Source: Agromyces marinus (GTDB lineage Bacteria; Actinomycetota; Actinomycetes; Actinomycetales; Microbacteriaceae). Taken from it: a stretch of 64,000 nucleotides of DNA. Below are positions 17,515 to 26,821 of the stretch, piece after piece; position 1 is the first letter of the stretch; every line of letters begins with the position of its first letter. The DNA is taken from assembly GCF_021442325.1 (NCBI RefSeq), contig NZ_CP087879.1:1550001-1614000 (forward strand), in the 5' to 3' direction. Below the pieces are notes generated by a model. That model was not told where the DNA came from, ran no database searches, and was given only the letters and a program-made list of their open reading frames with translations. The position numbers and the translations under genes are program-made.

Positions 17515-19130
17515 CCGGCAGACCGAACCCCTTCAGCGCGCCCGGTCGCGGACTCCGTCCGCCGCCGGGCGTTCCGCTGCGCCAGCAGGCCCGCGAGCGC
17601 GAGTCCGCCGAGCGATCCGATCACGAGGACGAGCGGCACGGCGGCGCCCAGCACGACGGAGGGCGTCAGTCCCGAACGGAGTTCGACGTCGGTGACCATC
17701 GAGCCGGGCTCGTAGGCGGGCAGCGAATCGATCGTGCGCCCCGTCGGATCGATGACCTGGCTCGTTCCGACCGTCGAGATGTTCACGACCGAGCGCCCCG
17801 TCTCGATTGCGCGCAGGCGCGCGATCGCGAGCTGCTGCTCGTTCTCGTCGGTGCCGCGGAAGTCGGCGTTGTTCGTCTGGAACATGTACACCTCGGCCCC
17901 GTCGCGGGCGCCCTCCCAGATCAGGCCGTCGTAGATCACGTCGAAGCAGATCGCGAGACCGGTCACCGCGTCGCCGAGATCGAACACCGGCGCCTGCGTT
18001 CCCGGCGAGTACTCGCGCTGCACGAGGCCGATCAGGTCGGGCACGATCAGGTTGTAGAACCAGCGGTCGGGGATGTACTCGCCGAACGGCACCGGGTTGC
18101 GCTTGGCGTAGGCCTGGGTCGCGCCCTCCCCCGCCTCCCAGACGAGGGAGGCGTTGTAGAAGCGGTCGCCGTCGACCGTGACGGTGTTCAGGACGACGGG
18201 AGCGTCCAGCTGCTCGGAGAGCCCGTCGAAGATCCGCGCGACCTCGGGGCTGCGCGTCGGGTCGATGTCGGACCCGCCCTCGGGCCACAGCAGGACGTCG
18301 ACGTCCGACTCGTCGAGCACGGGTGCGGTCGCCTCGAGTTGGGCGCGCAGCACGTCGCCCTGCGCCCGTTCGTCGAAGTAGCCCGAGGGCCCGTCGCCCT
18401 GCACGCTCGCGACCCGCAGATCGCCGGACGGCGTGGTCGGGAACGCCGGGAGGACGACGGCGAGCACGACGAGCGAGGCGACGGGCACGGCGGTGCGCAG
18501 GTCGCGCCATCCGCTCGCCCGCACCCATTCGACGGCCCCGGCCGTGATCGCGACCATGATGAACCCGAGGCCGGTCGAACCGACCCATGAGACGACCTGC
18601 GCGAACGGGCTCTCGGACTGGCTGAGCGCCGCACGCCCCCACGGGAAGCCGCCGTAGGGCAGCGAACCCGTGACGCTCTCGCGCACGATCCAGAGGCCGG
18701 CGACCAGCAGCGGCACCACCAGCAGGTTCATCCACCGGCCGCTTCCGGCCGCGGCCGTCCAGCGGTAGGCGAGCGTGATGAGCATCGCACCGCCTGCGAC
18801 GAACAGGGCCTGCAGGATCGACAGCGCCAACCACGGGATCGGGCCCAGGTAGAGCGCGGTCCATGACACGTGCGAGAGGTAGAAGGCCAGGCCGAACGCG
18901 AGTCCGACGTGGAAGGAGGAGAGCATCGACCTGCCGACGAGCGGCACGATCGCCATCGCGATGCCGACGAACGCGAGCGGCCAGGCGCTCGCACCCGGGA
19001 AGCCGAGGTCGTAGACGAACCCGCCGAGCGCCGAGACGATGAGCGCCGCCCAGAGCGGCAGGAGCGGCCTCGAGGCGGCCCGAGCGGATGCCGCGGCCGG
19101 CGTGGTGCCGACCGTCGCCGAGCCGCTCAT
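17511..19130 (-). CDS. lnt: Apolipoprotein N-acyltransferase
   Basis: The 539-residue protein has several N-terminal membrane helices, a nitrilase-like periplasmic domain and a last membrane helix, as expected for Lnt (SFHVGLAFGLAFYLSHVSW; SLPYGGFPWG). The catalytic triad is visible: Glu284 in LLWPEGG, Lys343 in YAKRNPVPFGEYIP and Cys395 in LAICFDVIYD. It acylates the amino group of the lipoprotein N-terminal cysteine. The ATG overlaps the helY stop by 4 nt, so it is coupled to the helicase gene. Its stop overlaps rbpA tail to tail. Confidence 0.93.
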   Translation of the reverse strand: MSGSATVGTTPAAASARAASRPLLPLWAALIVSALGGFVYDLGFPGASAWPLAFVGIAMAIVPLVGRSMLSSFHVGLAFGLAFYLSHVSWTALYLGPIPWLALSILQALFVAGGAMLITLAYRWTAAAGSGRWMNLLVVPLLVAGLWIVRESVTGSLPYGGFPWGRAALSQSESPFAQVVSWVGSTGLGFIMVAITAGAVEWVRASGWRDLRTAVPVASLVVLAVVLPAFPTTPSGDLRVASVQGDGPSGYFDERAQGDVLRAQLEATAPVLDESDVDVLLWPEGGSDIDPTRSPEVARIFDGLSEQLDAPVVLNTVTVDGDRFYNASLVWEAGEGATQAYAKRNPVPFGEYIPDRWFYNLIVPDLIGLVQREYSPGTQAPVFDLGDAVTGLAICFDVIYDGLIWEGARDGAEVYMFQTNNADFRGTDENEQQLAIARLRAIETGRSVVNISTVGTSQVIDPTGRTIDSLPAYEPGSMVTDVELRSGLTPSVVLGAAVPLVLVIGSLGGLALAGLLAQRNARRRTESATGRAEGVRSAG

Positions 19131-21556
19131 GCGGCCGCTCCGTACGCGACGACGCCGCGACGCACCGCATCGATCGCCGCCCGTGCGGTCGCGCCGAGTT
19201 CGGCGTCGGCCACGATCGAGATCTGGTCGAGCAGGTCGATCACCTGCTTCGAGAGGCGCACGAAGTCGCCGGCCGCGAGCTCGGTGTCGGCCAGCACCTG
19301 CCCCAGCCCGACCCCCCGAGCCCACGCGTGCATCGCGTTCGCGAGCGCCGGCGACGGCTGCTCGGTTCCGGGGAGCCGATGGTCGCGCTCGACGTCGTCG
19401 AGTTCACTCCACGCATCGGTCGTGCGCTCGAACGCGGTGCGGAACCCGCCCTTCGGCATGCGGAACTCGATGCCCCGGTCGTCGCGCCGCGGCTCGTACA
19501 CGAGGGCTGCGGCCATCGCCGCGATCGACGGGACGTCCAGTCCGTCCCAGAGCCCGCGGCGGAGGGATTCGGCGACGAGCAGGTCGCGGTCGCCGTAGAT
19601 CCGCTTGAGGGTGCGTCCGGCCGCGGTCGGCACGAGCTCGCCGTCCTCGCGGCGCTCGAGGTAGCCGAGCTGCGACAGGACGTCGGCGACCCGGTCGAAG
19701 CGCTTCGCCACCTGGCCGGTGCGGGTGCGGATCTGCCTGGAGAGGTCGTCGTGCTCGCGCTTCAGGCGCCACCAGCGTTCGGCCCAGCGCGCGTGCTGCT
19801 CGCGTTCGGCGCAGCCGTGGCAGGCGTGGGCGCGGAGGCGCTTGCGTTCGGCGACGAGGTCGCGCTGCATCCGCTCGCGTTGCGCGTGAGTGGGGTTGCC
19901 CTTGGCGCCCTGGCGTTCCAGGTCGCCGATGCGCCGACGGATGGCGGCGTACTCGGCGAAGTCGCCGAGGTGGCAGCGCATGGCCTCCTCGAAGCCCGCC
20001 ATCGAACCCTCCTGCTTGCGCAGGGTCCGGGCGAGGTCCACGACGGCGCGGTCCGCCTGGAACTGCGCGAACGAGAGCTCGAGCACCTGGCGGGTGCGGT
20101 CGCGGCCGAACTGGTCGACGAGGTTGACGGCCATGTTGTAGGTCGGCGTGAAGCTCGAGTTCAGCGGGTAGCTGCGCCGGGACGCGAGCGAGGCCACCGC
20201 CTCGGGGTCGAGCCCGTCGACCCATTGGATGACCGAGTGCCCCTCGACGTCGATCCCGCGTCGCCCGGCACGTCCGGTGAGCTGCGTGTACTCCCCCGGC
20301 GTGATGGGCACGCGCGCCTCGCCGTTGAACTTCTCGAGCTTCTCGAGCACGACCGAGCGCGCAGGCATGTTCACGCCGAGCGCGAGCGTCTCCGTCGCGA
20401 AGACGACCTTGAGGAGCCTGCGCTGGAAGAGCTCCTCCACGATCTCCTTGAACGCCGGCAGCATCCCCGCGTGGTGCGCGGCGACGCCGCGCTGCAGTCC
20501 CTCGACCCACTCCCAGTAGCCGAGCACCGCGAGGTCGTCGTCGCGGAGCATCCGGGACCGTTCCTCCACGATCGCCCGGATCTCGGCGCGCTCGTCGGTG
20601 TCGGTGAGACGGATGCCGCTGCGCAGCACCTGACGGACGGCCTGGTCGCAGCCGGCCCGCGAGAAGATGAAGAAGATCGCCGGCAGCAGGTGCTTGCCGC
20701 TGAGCAGTTCGACGACCGCGGAGCGCTCCATGCGCCCCTCGCCGGGAGCGGGCCGGTGGTACCTGCCGCGGTCGCCGCCCCTCCGACCGCGCTGGGAACG
20801 CGCCCGGATCGACCGGCCGCCGGTTCGCGCGAGCCGCTGGAGCTCGGGGTTCACCCGATGCGTCGCCGCCTGGCCCGACGAGTCGAACAGGTCGAGCAGC
20901 TTCGTCCCGACCAGCACGTGCTGTTCGAGCGGCACCGGTCGCTGCTCGGACACGACGACGTCGGTGTCGCCCCGCACGGCCTGGAGCCAGTCGCCGAACT
21001 CCTCGGCGTTCGAGACCGTCGCGCTCAGCGAGACGAGCCGAACGTGCTCGGGGAGGTGGATGATGACCTCTTCCCAGACGGCCCCGCGGAACCGGTCGGC
21101 GAGGTAGTGCACCTCGTCCATGACCACGTAGGCGAGGCGGTCGAGCAGCGGCGACTCGGCGTACAGCATGTTCCGCAGCACCTCGGTCGTCATGACGACG
21201 ATGCGTGCGCCCGAGTTGATGTTGGTGTCGCCCGTGAGCAGGCCCACCTGGTCGGCGCCCCACGTGTCGGCGAACTCCTGGAACTTCTGGTTCGACAGCG
21301 CCTTGATCGGCGTCGTGTAGAAGACCTTCGCGCCGGACGAGTGCATCGCCAGGTGCACGGCGAACTCGGCGACCGCCGTCTTCCCCGCTCCGGTCGGAGC
21401 CGCGACGAGCACGCTGCGGCCGTCGTCGAGCGCAGCACAGGCCGCGCGCTGGAACGGGTCGAGGTCGAAGGAGAGCGTCGCCGCGAACTCCTGCAGCCTG
21501 GGCTGGCGTCGCTGCTGCCGGGACTGCGCGTAGCGCTCGGCCGGCGAGGGGCTCAT
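19127..21556 (-). CDS. helY: HelY-type DEAD/DEAH superfamily II helicase
   Basis: An 809-residue Ski2/Mtr4-like helicase. Motif I is APTGAGKT (Lys59), motif Ia TTPIKALSNQKF, motif II MDEVHYLADRFRG, motif III SLSATVSN, and motif VI region QLTGRAGRRGID. The C-terminal part includes a four-cysteine-like CHGCAE segment and the DSHCT-type end (GVVAYGAAA region). It likely acts on RNA. It sits in the conserved pafBC-tatA-tatC-helY order known from mycobacteria. The ATG at 21556 has GGAGG 4 nt upstream. Confidence 0.92.
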   Translation of the reverse strand: MSPSPAERYAQSRQQRRQPRLQEFAATLSFDLDPFQRAACAALDDGRSVLVAAPTGAGKTAVAEFAVHLAMHSSGAKVFYTTPIKALSNQKFQEFADTWGADQVGLLTGDTNINSGARIVVMTTEVLRNMLYAESPLLDRLAYVVMDEVHYLADRFRGAVWEEVIIHLPEHVRLVSLSATVSNAEEFGDWLQAVRGDTDVVVSEQRPVPLEQHVLVGTKLLDLFDSSGQAATHRVNPELQRLARTGGRSIRARSQRGRRGGDRGRYHRPAPGEGRMERSAVVELLSGKHLLPAIFFIFSRAGCDQAVRQVLRSGIRLTDTDERAEIRAIVEERSRMLRDDDLAVLGYWEWVEGLQRGVAAHHAGMLPAFKEIVEELFQRRLLKVVFATETLALGVNMPARSVVLEKLEKFNGEARVPITPGEYTQLTGRAGRRGIDVEGHSVIQWVDGLDPEAVASLASRRSYPLNSSFTPTYNMAVNLVDQFGRDRTRQVLELSFAQFQADRAVVDLARTLRKQEGSMAGFEEAMRCHLGDFAEYAAIRRRIGDLERQGAKGNPTHAQRERMQRDLVAERKRLRAHACHGCAEREQHARWAERWWRLKREHDDLSRQIRTRTGQVAKRFDRVADVLSQLGYLERREDGELVPTAAGRTLKRIYGDRDLLVAESLRRGLWDGLDVPSIAAMAAALVYEPRRDDRGIEFRMPKGGFRTAFERTTDAWSELDDVERDHRLPGTEQPSPALANAMHAWARGVGLGQVLADTELAAGDFVRLSKQVIDLLDQISIVADAELGATARAAIDAVRRGVVAYGAAA

Positions 21557-21568
21557 CACCCCTCCAGC

Positions 21569-22378
21569 CTAGACAGGCTCGCCGAACTCCAGCTGCGCGC
21601 GCTTGGCCACCCGGCGGTCGTGCAGGGCGGCGATCCCGTAGGCCGCGAAGTACAGGCCGATCATCGGGATCGCGAGCATGAACATCGACACCACGTCGGC
21701 TGACGGCGTCGCGAACGCCGTGAACAGCACGATCACGAGGATCGCGATGCGCCAGGACTTGATGATCGCCGCCGCGCTCAGGATGCCGGCGAAGTTGAGC
21801 AGCACGATGAACACCGGCACGACGAACGCGATGCCGATCGCGACGACCAGCTTCAGCACGAAGTCGATGTACTCCTTCGCCGTGAGCAGGGTCTCAGCCC
21901 CCTCGGGCACGAAGCTCGTCATGAGCTTGACGATGTTCGGCAGCACGAACCACCCGGCGGCGCACCCGGCGAAGAACAGCGGGATCGCCGTCGCGAAGAA
22001 CGCGAAGGTGTACTTGCGCTCCTTCGTGTTCAGCCCGGGCACGAGGAACGCGAAGATCTGGTACAGCCACACGGGCGCCGAGATCACGATGCCGAGCGTG
22101 AACGCGATCTGCAGGCGGAGGTCGAATGCGCTCGAGATGGTCGGGAAGATGATGCCCGCGCTCACGGCATCCTCGCCCTGCTGGGCCTCGACCACGCGGT
22201 TGACCGGCTCCTGGATCGCATCCCAGACGAACAGGTCCGTCAGGATCCAGCCGCCGACCATGCCGACGACGATCGCGATCGCCGAGATGAACAGGCGCTT
22301 CCGCAGTTCGACCAGATGCGCGCCGAGCGACATCCGCCTCTCGCGGTTCTTCTCCCCGCGATCCTTCACCGCGGTCAT
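21569..22378 (-). CDS. tatC: Twin-arginine translocase subunit TatC
   Basis: A 269-residue, six-helix membrane protein. The N-terminus MSLGAHLVELRKRLFISA carries the conserved HL-ELR-R signature; ALTLGIVISAPVWLYQIFAFLVPGL-like and FATPSADVVSMFMLAIPMIGLY regions are typical. TatC recognises twin-arginine signal peptides of folded export substrates. It follows tatA after 5 nt. Confidence 0.97.
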   Translation of the reverse strand: MTAVKDRGEKNRERRMSLGAHLVELRKRLFISAIAIVVGMVGGWILTDLFVWDAIQEPVNRVVEAQQGEDAVSAGIIFPTISSAFDLRLQIAFTLGIVISAPVWLYQIFAFLVPGLNTKERKYTFAFFATAIPLFFAGCAAGWFVLPNIVKLMTSFVPEGAETLLTAKEYIDFVLKLVVAIGIAFVVPVFIVLLNFAGILSAAAIIKSWRIAILVIVLFTAFATPSADVVSMFMLAIPMIGLYFAAYGIAALHDRRVAKRAQLEFGEPV

Positions 22379-22383
22379 GCGGC

Positions 22384-22665
22384 TCAGGCGCTCGGGCCGG
22401 AGTCCGCGCGCTTCGGCTGATCGACCTGGGCGGGCGCCGGCGTCGCCGCCTGCGGGTTCGAGGCGGCCGGGGCCTCAGGGGTGGTGCCGGCCGTGGCGTC
22501 CTTGGCATCCGCGTCGTCGCCGTCGGAACGGACCTCGCTCTTGAGGATCTTCATCGACTGGCCCAGGCTCCGCGCGAGTGCGGGAAGCTTCGGCGCACCG
22601 AAGAGCAGCAGGATCACCAGGAGGATGATCAGTGCGTGCCAACCGGAGAAGGCGTTTCCAAACAT
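22384..22665 (-). CDS. tatA: Twin-arginine translocase subunit TatA
   Basis: A 93-residue protein with the TatA layout: short N-terminus, one membrane helix ([14 protein letters not shown]), the hinge [21 protein letters not shown] as an amphipathic helix, and an Ala/Pro/Thr-rich tail. It forms the export pore with TatC. The ribosome binding site is weak (GGACGAGAA). Confidence 0.96.
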   Translation of the reverse strand: MFGNAFSGWHALIILLVILLLFGAPKLPALARSLGQSMKILKSEVRSDGDDADAKDATAGTTPEAPAASNPQAATPAPAQVDQPKRADSGPSA

Positions 22666-22729
22666 AGGTTCTCGTCCAATTCTGGCGGGATGGTCCGGTC
22701 AGTCTACCGGGTCGGTCGACCGGGAGTCC

Positions 22730-23749
22730 TCACGCCTCGGAATCGATCGGATCACGATCGTCGGAGGTGCCGGGATACGCCGCCAGGCCCGCCGTCGCCC
22801 AGGCCGCCACCGCCTCCCGCGCGATGTCGGGCGCGATCACGGTTACCAGGCCTGGCAGGCCCGCGACCAACCGCTTGAGGCCGTGCACGTGCGCGAGACG
22901 GAGCGTGACCCGAAGTCGACCGCCGACCTCGGTCGCGGTCGAGTCGGCGAGGTAGTCGGCCAGGAGCGGCAGGCTCTCCGGCGCGACATCCACCACGACC
23001 TCGAGGTCGTCCGGCGACGCCTGGAACAGGGTCTCCGGGATCGTCCTGCCGGAGTGGTCGGCGACCGCACCGTCGGTCACGCGCAGACCGCTCATGCGGT
23101 CGATGCGGAAGTTGCGCACGTCGTCGCGCAGGTGGTCGTACGCCTGCATGTACCAGTCGGCCCCGAGCGAGGTGATCCGCAACGGGTCGACGAGCCGGCG
23201 CCGGTGCTCGCCCCGCGCGTTCAGGTAGTCGAACTCGAGCTGCCGACCGGATGCCACGGCCCGCCGCACCTCGGCCAGGGTCGCGTCGGCGGCCTCCTCG
23301 GCGATCGCGAGCCGGCTCGGCTCGGCCGACGCACCGGCCCGCAGCTTCGCCGTCAGCGCCGCCAGAGCCGTGCTCCCCGCGTTCTCGGGCAGTGCCGAGA
23401 GGTACTGCAACCCCGCGATGAGCGCCGCCGCCTCGCGTGCCGAGAGCCGCGGGGCGTCGTCGATCGCGACGTGATGGACGATGACGATGACGTCGTCGTC
23501 CTCGAAGGAGTCCCAGTCGATGTCGAACAGGTCGTTCGGCTGGTAGGTCCCCGTCGCGCCCGGAAGCCCCGACGTCGCGATGAGCTTCACCGCGTCGCGG
23601 ATCTCGGTCGCTCCGACCCCGAAGTGCGCCGCGGCCTCCGAGACCTCGACGACGCGCTGGTCGAGCAGGTACGGCACCAGCGAGAGCAGGAAGACGAGCC
23701 GGTCCGGGGCCCGGAGCGCCGGCGTACGCCTGGCGGGCTTCGGACTCAT
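22730..23749 (-). CDS. pafC: WYL-domain transcriptional regulator PafC
   Basis: The 339-residue protein has an N-terminal winged-HTH (DRLVFLLSLVPYLLDQRVVEVSEAAAHFGV), a WYL domain (DWYMQAYDHLRDDVRNFRIDRMSGL) and a WCX C-terminal extension. With PafB it activates recombination-independent DNA-damage genes in mycobacteria. Its start overlaps pafB by 4 nt. tatA follows on the same strand. Confidence 0.93.
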   Translation of the reverse strand: MSPKPARRTPALRAPDRLVFLLSLVPYLLDQRVVEVSEAAAHFGVGATEIRDAVKLIATSGLPGATGTYQPNDLFDIDWDSFEDDDVIVIVHHVAIDDAPRLSAREAAALIAGLQYLSALPENAGSTALAALTAKLRAGASAEPSRLAIAEEAADATLAEVRRAVASGRQLEFDYLNARGEHRRRLVDPLRITSLGADWYMQAYDHLRDDVRNFRIDRMSGLRVTDGAVADHSGRTIPETLFQASPDDLEVVVDVAPESLPLLADYLADSTATEVGGRLRVTLRLAHVHGLKRLVAGLPGLVTVIAPDIAREAVAAWATAGLAAYPGTSDDRDPIDSEA

Positions 23750-24765
23750 GCCGCTCCCCCCGCCCGGTGCGCCGCCGCGACGGCGGCGAGACGGACCCGC
23801 ACCGCGCCGCGCAGGGAATCCGGTGCGAGCACGCGCACCTCCGGACCGTACGAGGCGAGCTCGTCCGCGAACACCGCCTCGTCGGTGTAGTGCAGCCGGA
23901 TCACCCCGGCATCCTCGTCGGCCTGCACGGCGCGCTTGCCCAGGCGCACCTCGGCGTCCGAGCCGGCGCTCACGGCCAGATCGGCCGCATTCGAGAGCCG
24001 CAGCGCCTGCAGGTCGGCGAGCGCGCGGTCCTGGACGTCGGCGGGCGGCGCATCGAACGAGGGTCCCGCGAGCAGGCGGACGTCGCCGACGATGCGCGAG
24101 AGCAGGAAGGTCCGCGGCGCGTCGGCGTCGACGTCGCGGCCGTGCAGATGCCAGCGCCCCTCGTGCAGGACGACCGCGTGCGGCTCGACCGTGCGCGATC
24201 GGGGCGCGTGCTCGCCGGGCTTGAGGTAGTGGAAGCGGACGCGCTGGCGCCGGTCGAGCGCCTGCCGCATCGGTTCGAAGGCGGCATCCCGCACTCGCAG
24301 GCGCGGCGCGTAGCCGATCACGGGCTCCCTCGGTTCGATGCCGAGCGAGCGGAGCTTGGTGAGGGCGCGCTGCGAATCGGCCGAGAGCGACGCCTCGCGC
24401 CAGACCTCGGCCGCCAGGCCGAGCAGCGCCAGTTCGTCGGGCGTGAAGCGCACATCCACCGGCAGGTCGTACTGGCCCTTGGGGATGCGGTACCGCAGCG
24501 CCTGGTTGTCACCCGGGCGATCCGGGGACTCGACCGTCTCGAGCGGGATGCCGAGGTCGCGGATCTCGTCCTTGTCGCGCTCGAACTGCCGCTCGAGGTT
24601 CGCGTTGCCGCCGTGCGGGTCGTACCGTTCGGCGTACCCGCGCACGGTCGAGAGGATCTCCGCCTTCAACAGGCCGTGCTCGGTCGCGAGCAACGCGAGC
24701 ACGAGGCTGAACAGTCGATCCTCGACCGGGATCCGAGTCTCCCCCGAGGGCTTGGATGACGCCAC
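23746..24765 (-). CDS. pafB: WYL-domain transcriptional regulator PafB
   Basis: A 339-residue protein with winged HTH (EDRLFSLVLALLATEHGLLKAEILSTV), WYL domain (EGRWHLHGRDVDADAPRTFLLSRIVGDV) and WCX domain, placed first as in the usual pafB-pafC order. I chose the GTG at 24765 because a consensus-like TATGAT lies exactly 7 nt upstream and overlaps the alternative ATG at 24777, so that ATG could not be in the mRNA from this promoter. It is the first gene of the pafB-pafC-tatA-tatC-helY-lnt block. Confidence 0.92.
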   Translation of the reverse strand: MASSKPSGETRIPVEDRLFSLVLALLATEHGLLKAEILSTVRGYAERYDPHGGNANLERQFERDKDEIRDLGIPLETVESPDRPGDNQALRYRIPKGQYDLPVDVRFTPDELALLGLAAEVWREASLSADSQRALTKLRSLGIEPREPVIGYAPRLRVRDAAFEPMRQALDRRQRVRFHYLKPGEHAPRSRTVEPHAVVLHEGRWHLHGRDVDADAPRTFLLSRIVGDVRLLAGPSFDAPPADVQDRALADLQALRLSNAADLAVSAGSDAEVRLGKRAVQADEDAGVIRLHYTDEAVFADELASYGPEVRVLAPDSLRGAVRVRLAAVAAAHRAGGAA

Positions 24766-24772
24766 GTCAGCG

Positions 24773-24778
24773 ATCATA
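24773..24778 (-). promoter_or_regulatory. -10 hexamer of leaderless pafB transcript
   Basis: TATGAT on the minus strand matches TAnnnT and is 7 nt before the GTG start of pafB. No ribosome binding site is present. Confidence 0.6.
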
Positions 24779-24813
24779 CTGAAGCGCCGAGCGGCGACGC
24801 CGCAGCGGTCGGG

Positions 24814-25755
24814 TCACGCGACGCCGAGGATGTCGATCACGAAGAACAGCGTCGAGCCGGCGGGAATGCTGCCCTGGGCGGTGTCGCCGTAGCCGTCCTC
24901 GGGCGTCACCACGACGCCCACCTGGGAGCCGACCTGCTGGCCGATGAGCGCCTTCGAGAAGCCCGGGATCACCTGGGAACCCTCGCCCTCGCTCACGACG
25001 AACGAGGCCGGCGCACCGCTCTCCCAACTCGAGTCGAACACGGAGTTGTCGTCCCACAGCACACCCGTGTAGTGGACGACGACGTTGTCGCCGTCCTCGA
25101 CGGTCTGCCCGTTGCCCTGCTTGATGACCTCGACCTGCGTGGTCTCGAACGGCGGGTTGTCCGGAACCGTGATGCCGGGGCGACCGTCGGGCGCGGTCAC
25201 GACCGCCGGGAAGCCGTCGCGCGTGATGCGCGGCGACCCGTTCGCCTTCGGCAGGAACGCCTGGTGCACGTCGAAGATCACGACGATCCCGTCCTCGCCG
25301 CCCAGCCCGATCGCCGCGTTGCCCTCTTCGCCCCACAGGTCGGCGGGCGGCACGGCCACGGCCACGCGCGAGCCCTCGCTCGCGCAGCTCAGGCCCTTGA
25401 CCAGGCCGGGCAGCGTGCCGTCGTTCAGCACGACCGGGACGGCCGGCTCGTCGCCGAAACCGGTCGACTGCAACTGCTCCCCCGTGGTCGCGTTGTACAC
25501 CGCGAGCCCGACGAGCGCCTGCTGGCCCTCGCCCAGGGTCTCGCCGTCACCCTCGACGATCTCGGTGCACTGCGTCTCCTGGGGGCGCAGCGGCGTCGGG
25601 AACTCCGCGCGGGGCGCGTCGCCGAAGTCGCCCCTGACCTCGATGAGGTCGGAGGACGCGCCCGGCTCGGCCTGCGGTTCCGGCGTCGCGGTGCAGCCCG
25701 TCAGGGCGAGTGCGACGAGCGTCGCGGTGGCGGTGAGTGCGATCGGGAGGCGCAC
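24814..25755 (-). CDS. FKBP-type peptidyl-prolyl isomerase lipoprotein
   Basis: A 313-residue exported lipoprotein: basic start and hydrophobic segment, then the lipobox ALTGC with Cys21. The C-terminal FKBP domain is clear (VIKQGNGQTVEDGDNVVVHYTGVLWDDNSVFDSSW; QVIPGFSKALIGQQVGSQVGVVVTPEDGYG; STLFFVIDILGV). Residues 40-190 resemble a weaker, degenerate FKBP-like repeat. It probably helps fold exported proteins. It sits between trmI and pafB, where many relatives carry the pupylation genes as well. The GTG at 25755 has GAGG 4-5 nt upstream. Confidence 0.9.
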   Translation of the reverse strand: MRLPIALTATATLVALALTGCTATPEPQAEPGASSDLIEVRGDFGDAPRAEFPTPLRPQETQCTEIVEGDGETLGEGQQALVGLAVYNATTGEQLQSTGFGDEPAVPVVLNDGTLPGLVKGLSCASEGSRVAVAVPPADLWGEEGNAAIGLGGEDGIVVIFDVHQAFLPKANGSPRITRDGFPAVVTAPDGRPGITVPDNPPFETTQVEVIKQGNGQTVEDGDNVVVHYTGVLWDDNSVFDSSWESGAPASFVVSEGEGSQVIPGFSKALIGQQVGSQVGVVVTPEDGYGDTAQGSIPAGSTLFFVIDILGVA

Positions 25756-25795
25756 GGATCCTCGTTTCGTCTCGTGTGGAACGGGCGGGGACAGC

Positions 25796-26821
25796 CTAGT
25801 CGGCGTCGGCGGGGTCGGCGTCGCGATCACTGCCGGGGTCGGCGTCGTCGGCCCGCGAACGGCGGGCCGCGGCATCCGCTGCCCGAGCGCGCTTGCGCAG
25901 GACCTTGTCGCTGACGTTGCGCTCACCGAGCGCCCCGGGCGTCCAGGCCTCGACATCCTCGTCGCTGAACTCGGTCTTCGCCGGGCGCCGCTTGAGTTCG
26001 GGGAGCTCGGTGTCCGGCGCGAGCCTGCGCGCCGTGATCAGGAAGCCCGTGTGCGCGATCATCCGGTGGTCTGGCCGGACCGCGAGACCCTGCACGTGCC
26101 ATCCGCGCACCATCGTCTCGTTCGCGACCGGGTCGGTGTACCACCCGGTCGCCCGGATCGCCTCGGCGACGCGGGAGAGCTGCGTCGCGGTCGCGACGTA
26201 GCAGAGCACCACGCCGCCGGGCTTCAGCGCGGTCGAGACCGCGTCGATGCACTCCCAGGGCGCCAGCATGTCGAGGACGACGCGGTCGACGGATGCCGCC
26301 TCGGCCCGCTCGGGCAGGGTGTCGGCGAGGTCGCCGAGCGTGATCGACCAGTTCGCCGGGTCGGAGCCGTGGAAGGTCGCGACGTTGCCGCGGGCGACGT
26401 CGGCGAACTCCTCGCGCCGCTCGAACGACATGAGCCGGCCCTCGGGGCCGATCGCCCGCAGCAGCCACAACGACAGGGCGCCCGACCCGACGCCGGCCTC
26501 GACGACCGTCGCGCCCGGGAAGACATCGGCCTGCGCGAGGATCTGCGCGGCGTCCTTCGGGTAGACGATCGCCGCGCCCCGCGGCATCGACATCACGAAG
26601 TCGGCGAGCAGCGGTCGCAGCGCGAGGTACTCGATGCCGACCGCGTTCGCCACGACCGAGCCGTCGGGAAGGCCGATCAGGTCGTCGTGCGCGATCGTGC
26701 CCTTGTGCGAGTGGAAGACCTTGCCCGATTCGAGCGTGATCGTGTGCATCCGGCCCTTCGGGCCGGTCAGCTGCACGCGGTCGCCGACCCGGAAGAGCCC
26801 GCTCGCCTCGCCGCGGCTCAC
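25796..26821 (-). CDS. trmI: tRNA (adenine-N1)-methyltransferase TrmI
   Basis: A 341-residue protein with the TrmI layout: an N-terminal beta domain (DRVQLTGPKGRMHTITLESGKVFHSHKGTIAHDDLIG), the SAM-binding motif VVEAGVGSGALSLWLLRAIGPEG, and the catalytic LDMLAPWECIDAV region. It makes m1A58 in the T-loop of tRNAs. The C-terminal 60 residues are charged and disordered. The GTG overlaps the HAD stop (GTGA), so the two genes are coupled. Confidence 0.94.
   Translation of the reverse strand: MSRGEASGLFRVGDRVQLTGPKGRMHTITLESGKVFHSHKGTIAHDDLIGLPDGSVVANAVGIEYLALRPLLADFVMSMPRGAAIVYPKDAAQILAQADVFPGATVVEAGVGSGALSLWLLRAIGPEGRLMSFERREEFADVARGNVATFHGSDPANWSITLGDLADTLPERAEAASVDRVVLDMLAPWECIDAVSTALKPGGVVLCYVATATQLSRVAEAIRATGWYTDPVANETMVRGWHVQGLAVRPDHRMIAHTGFLITARRLAPDTELPELKRRPAKTEFSDEDVEAWTPGALGERNVSDKVLRKRARAADAAARRSRADDADPGSDRDADPADAD

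Noticed and set aside
19088-21703. Long plus-strand open frame (871 codons) opposite helY
   Set aside because: Antisense shadow of the helicase; no motifs and abnormal composition.
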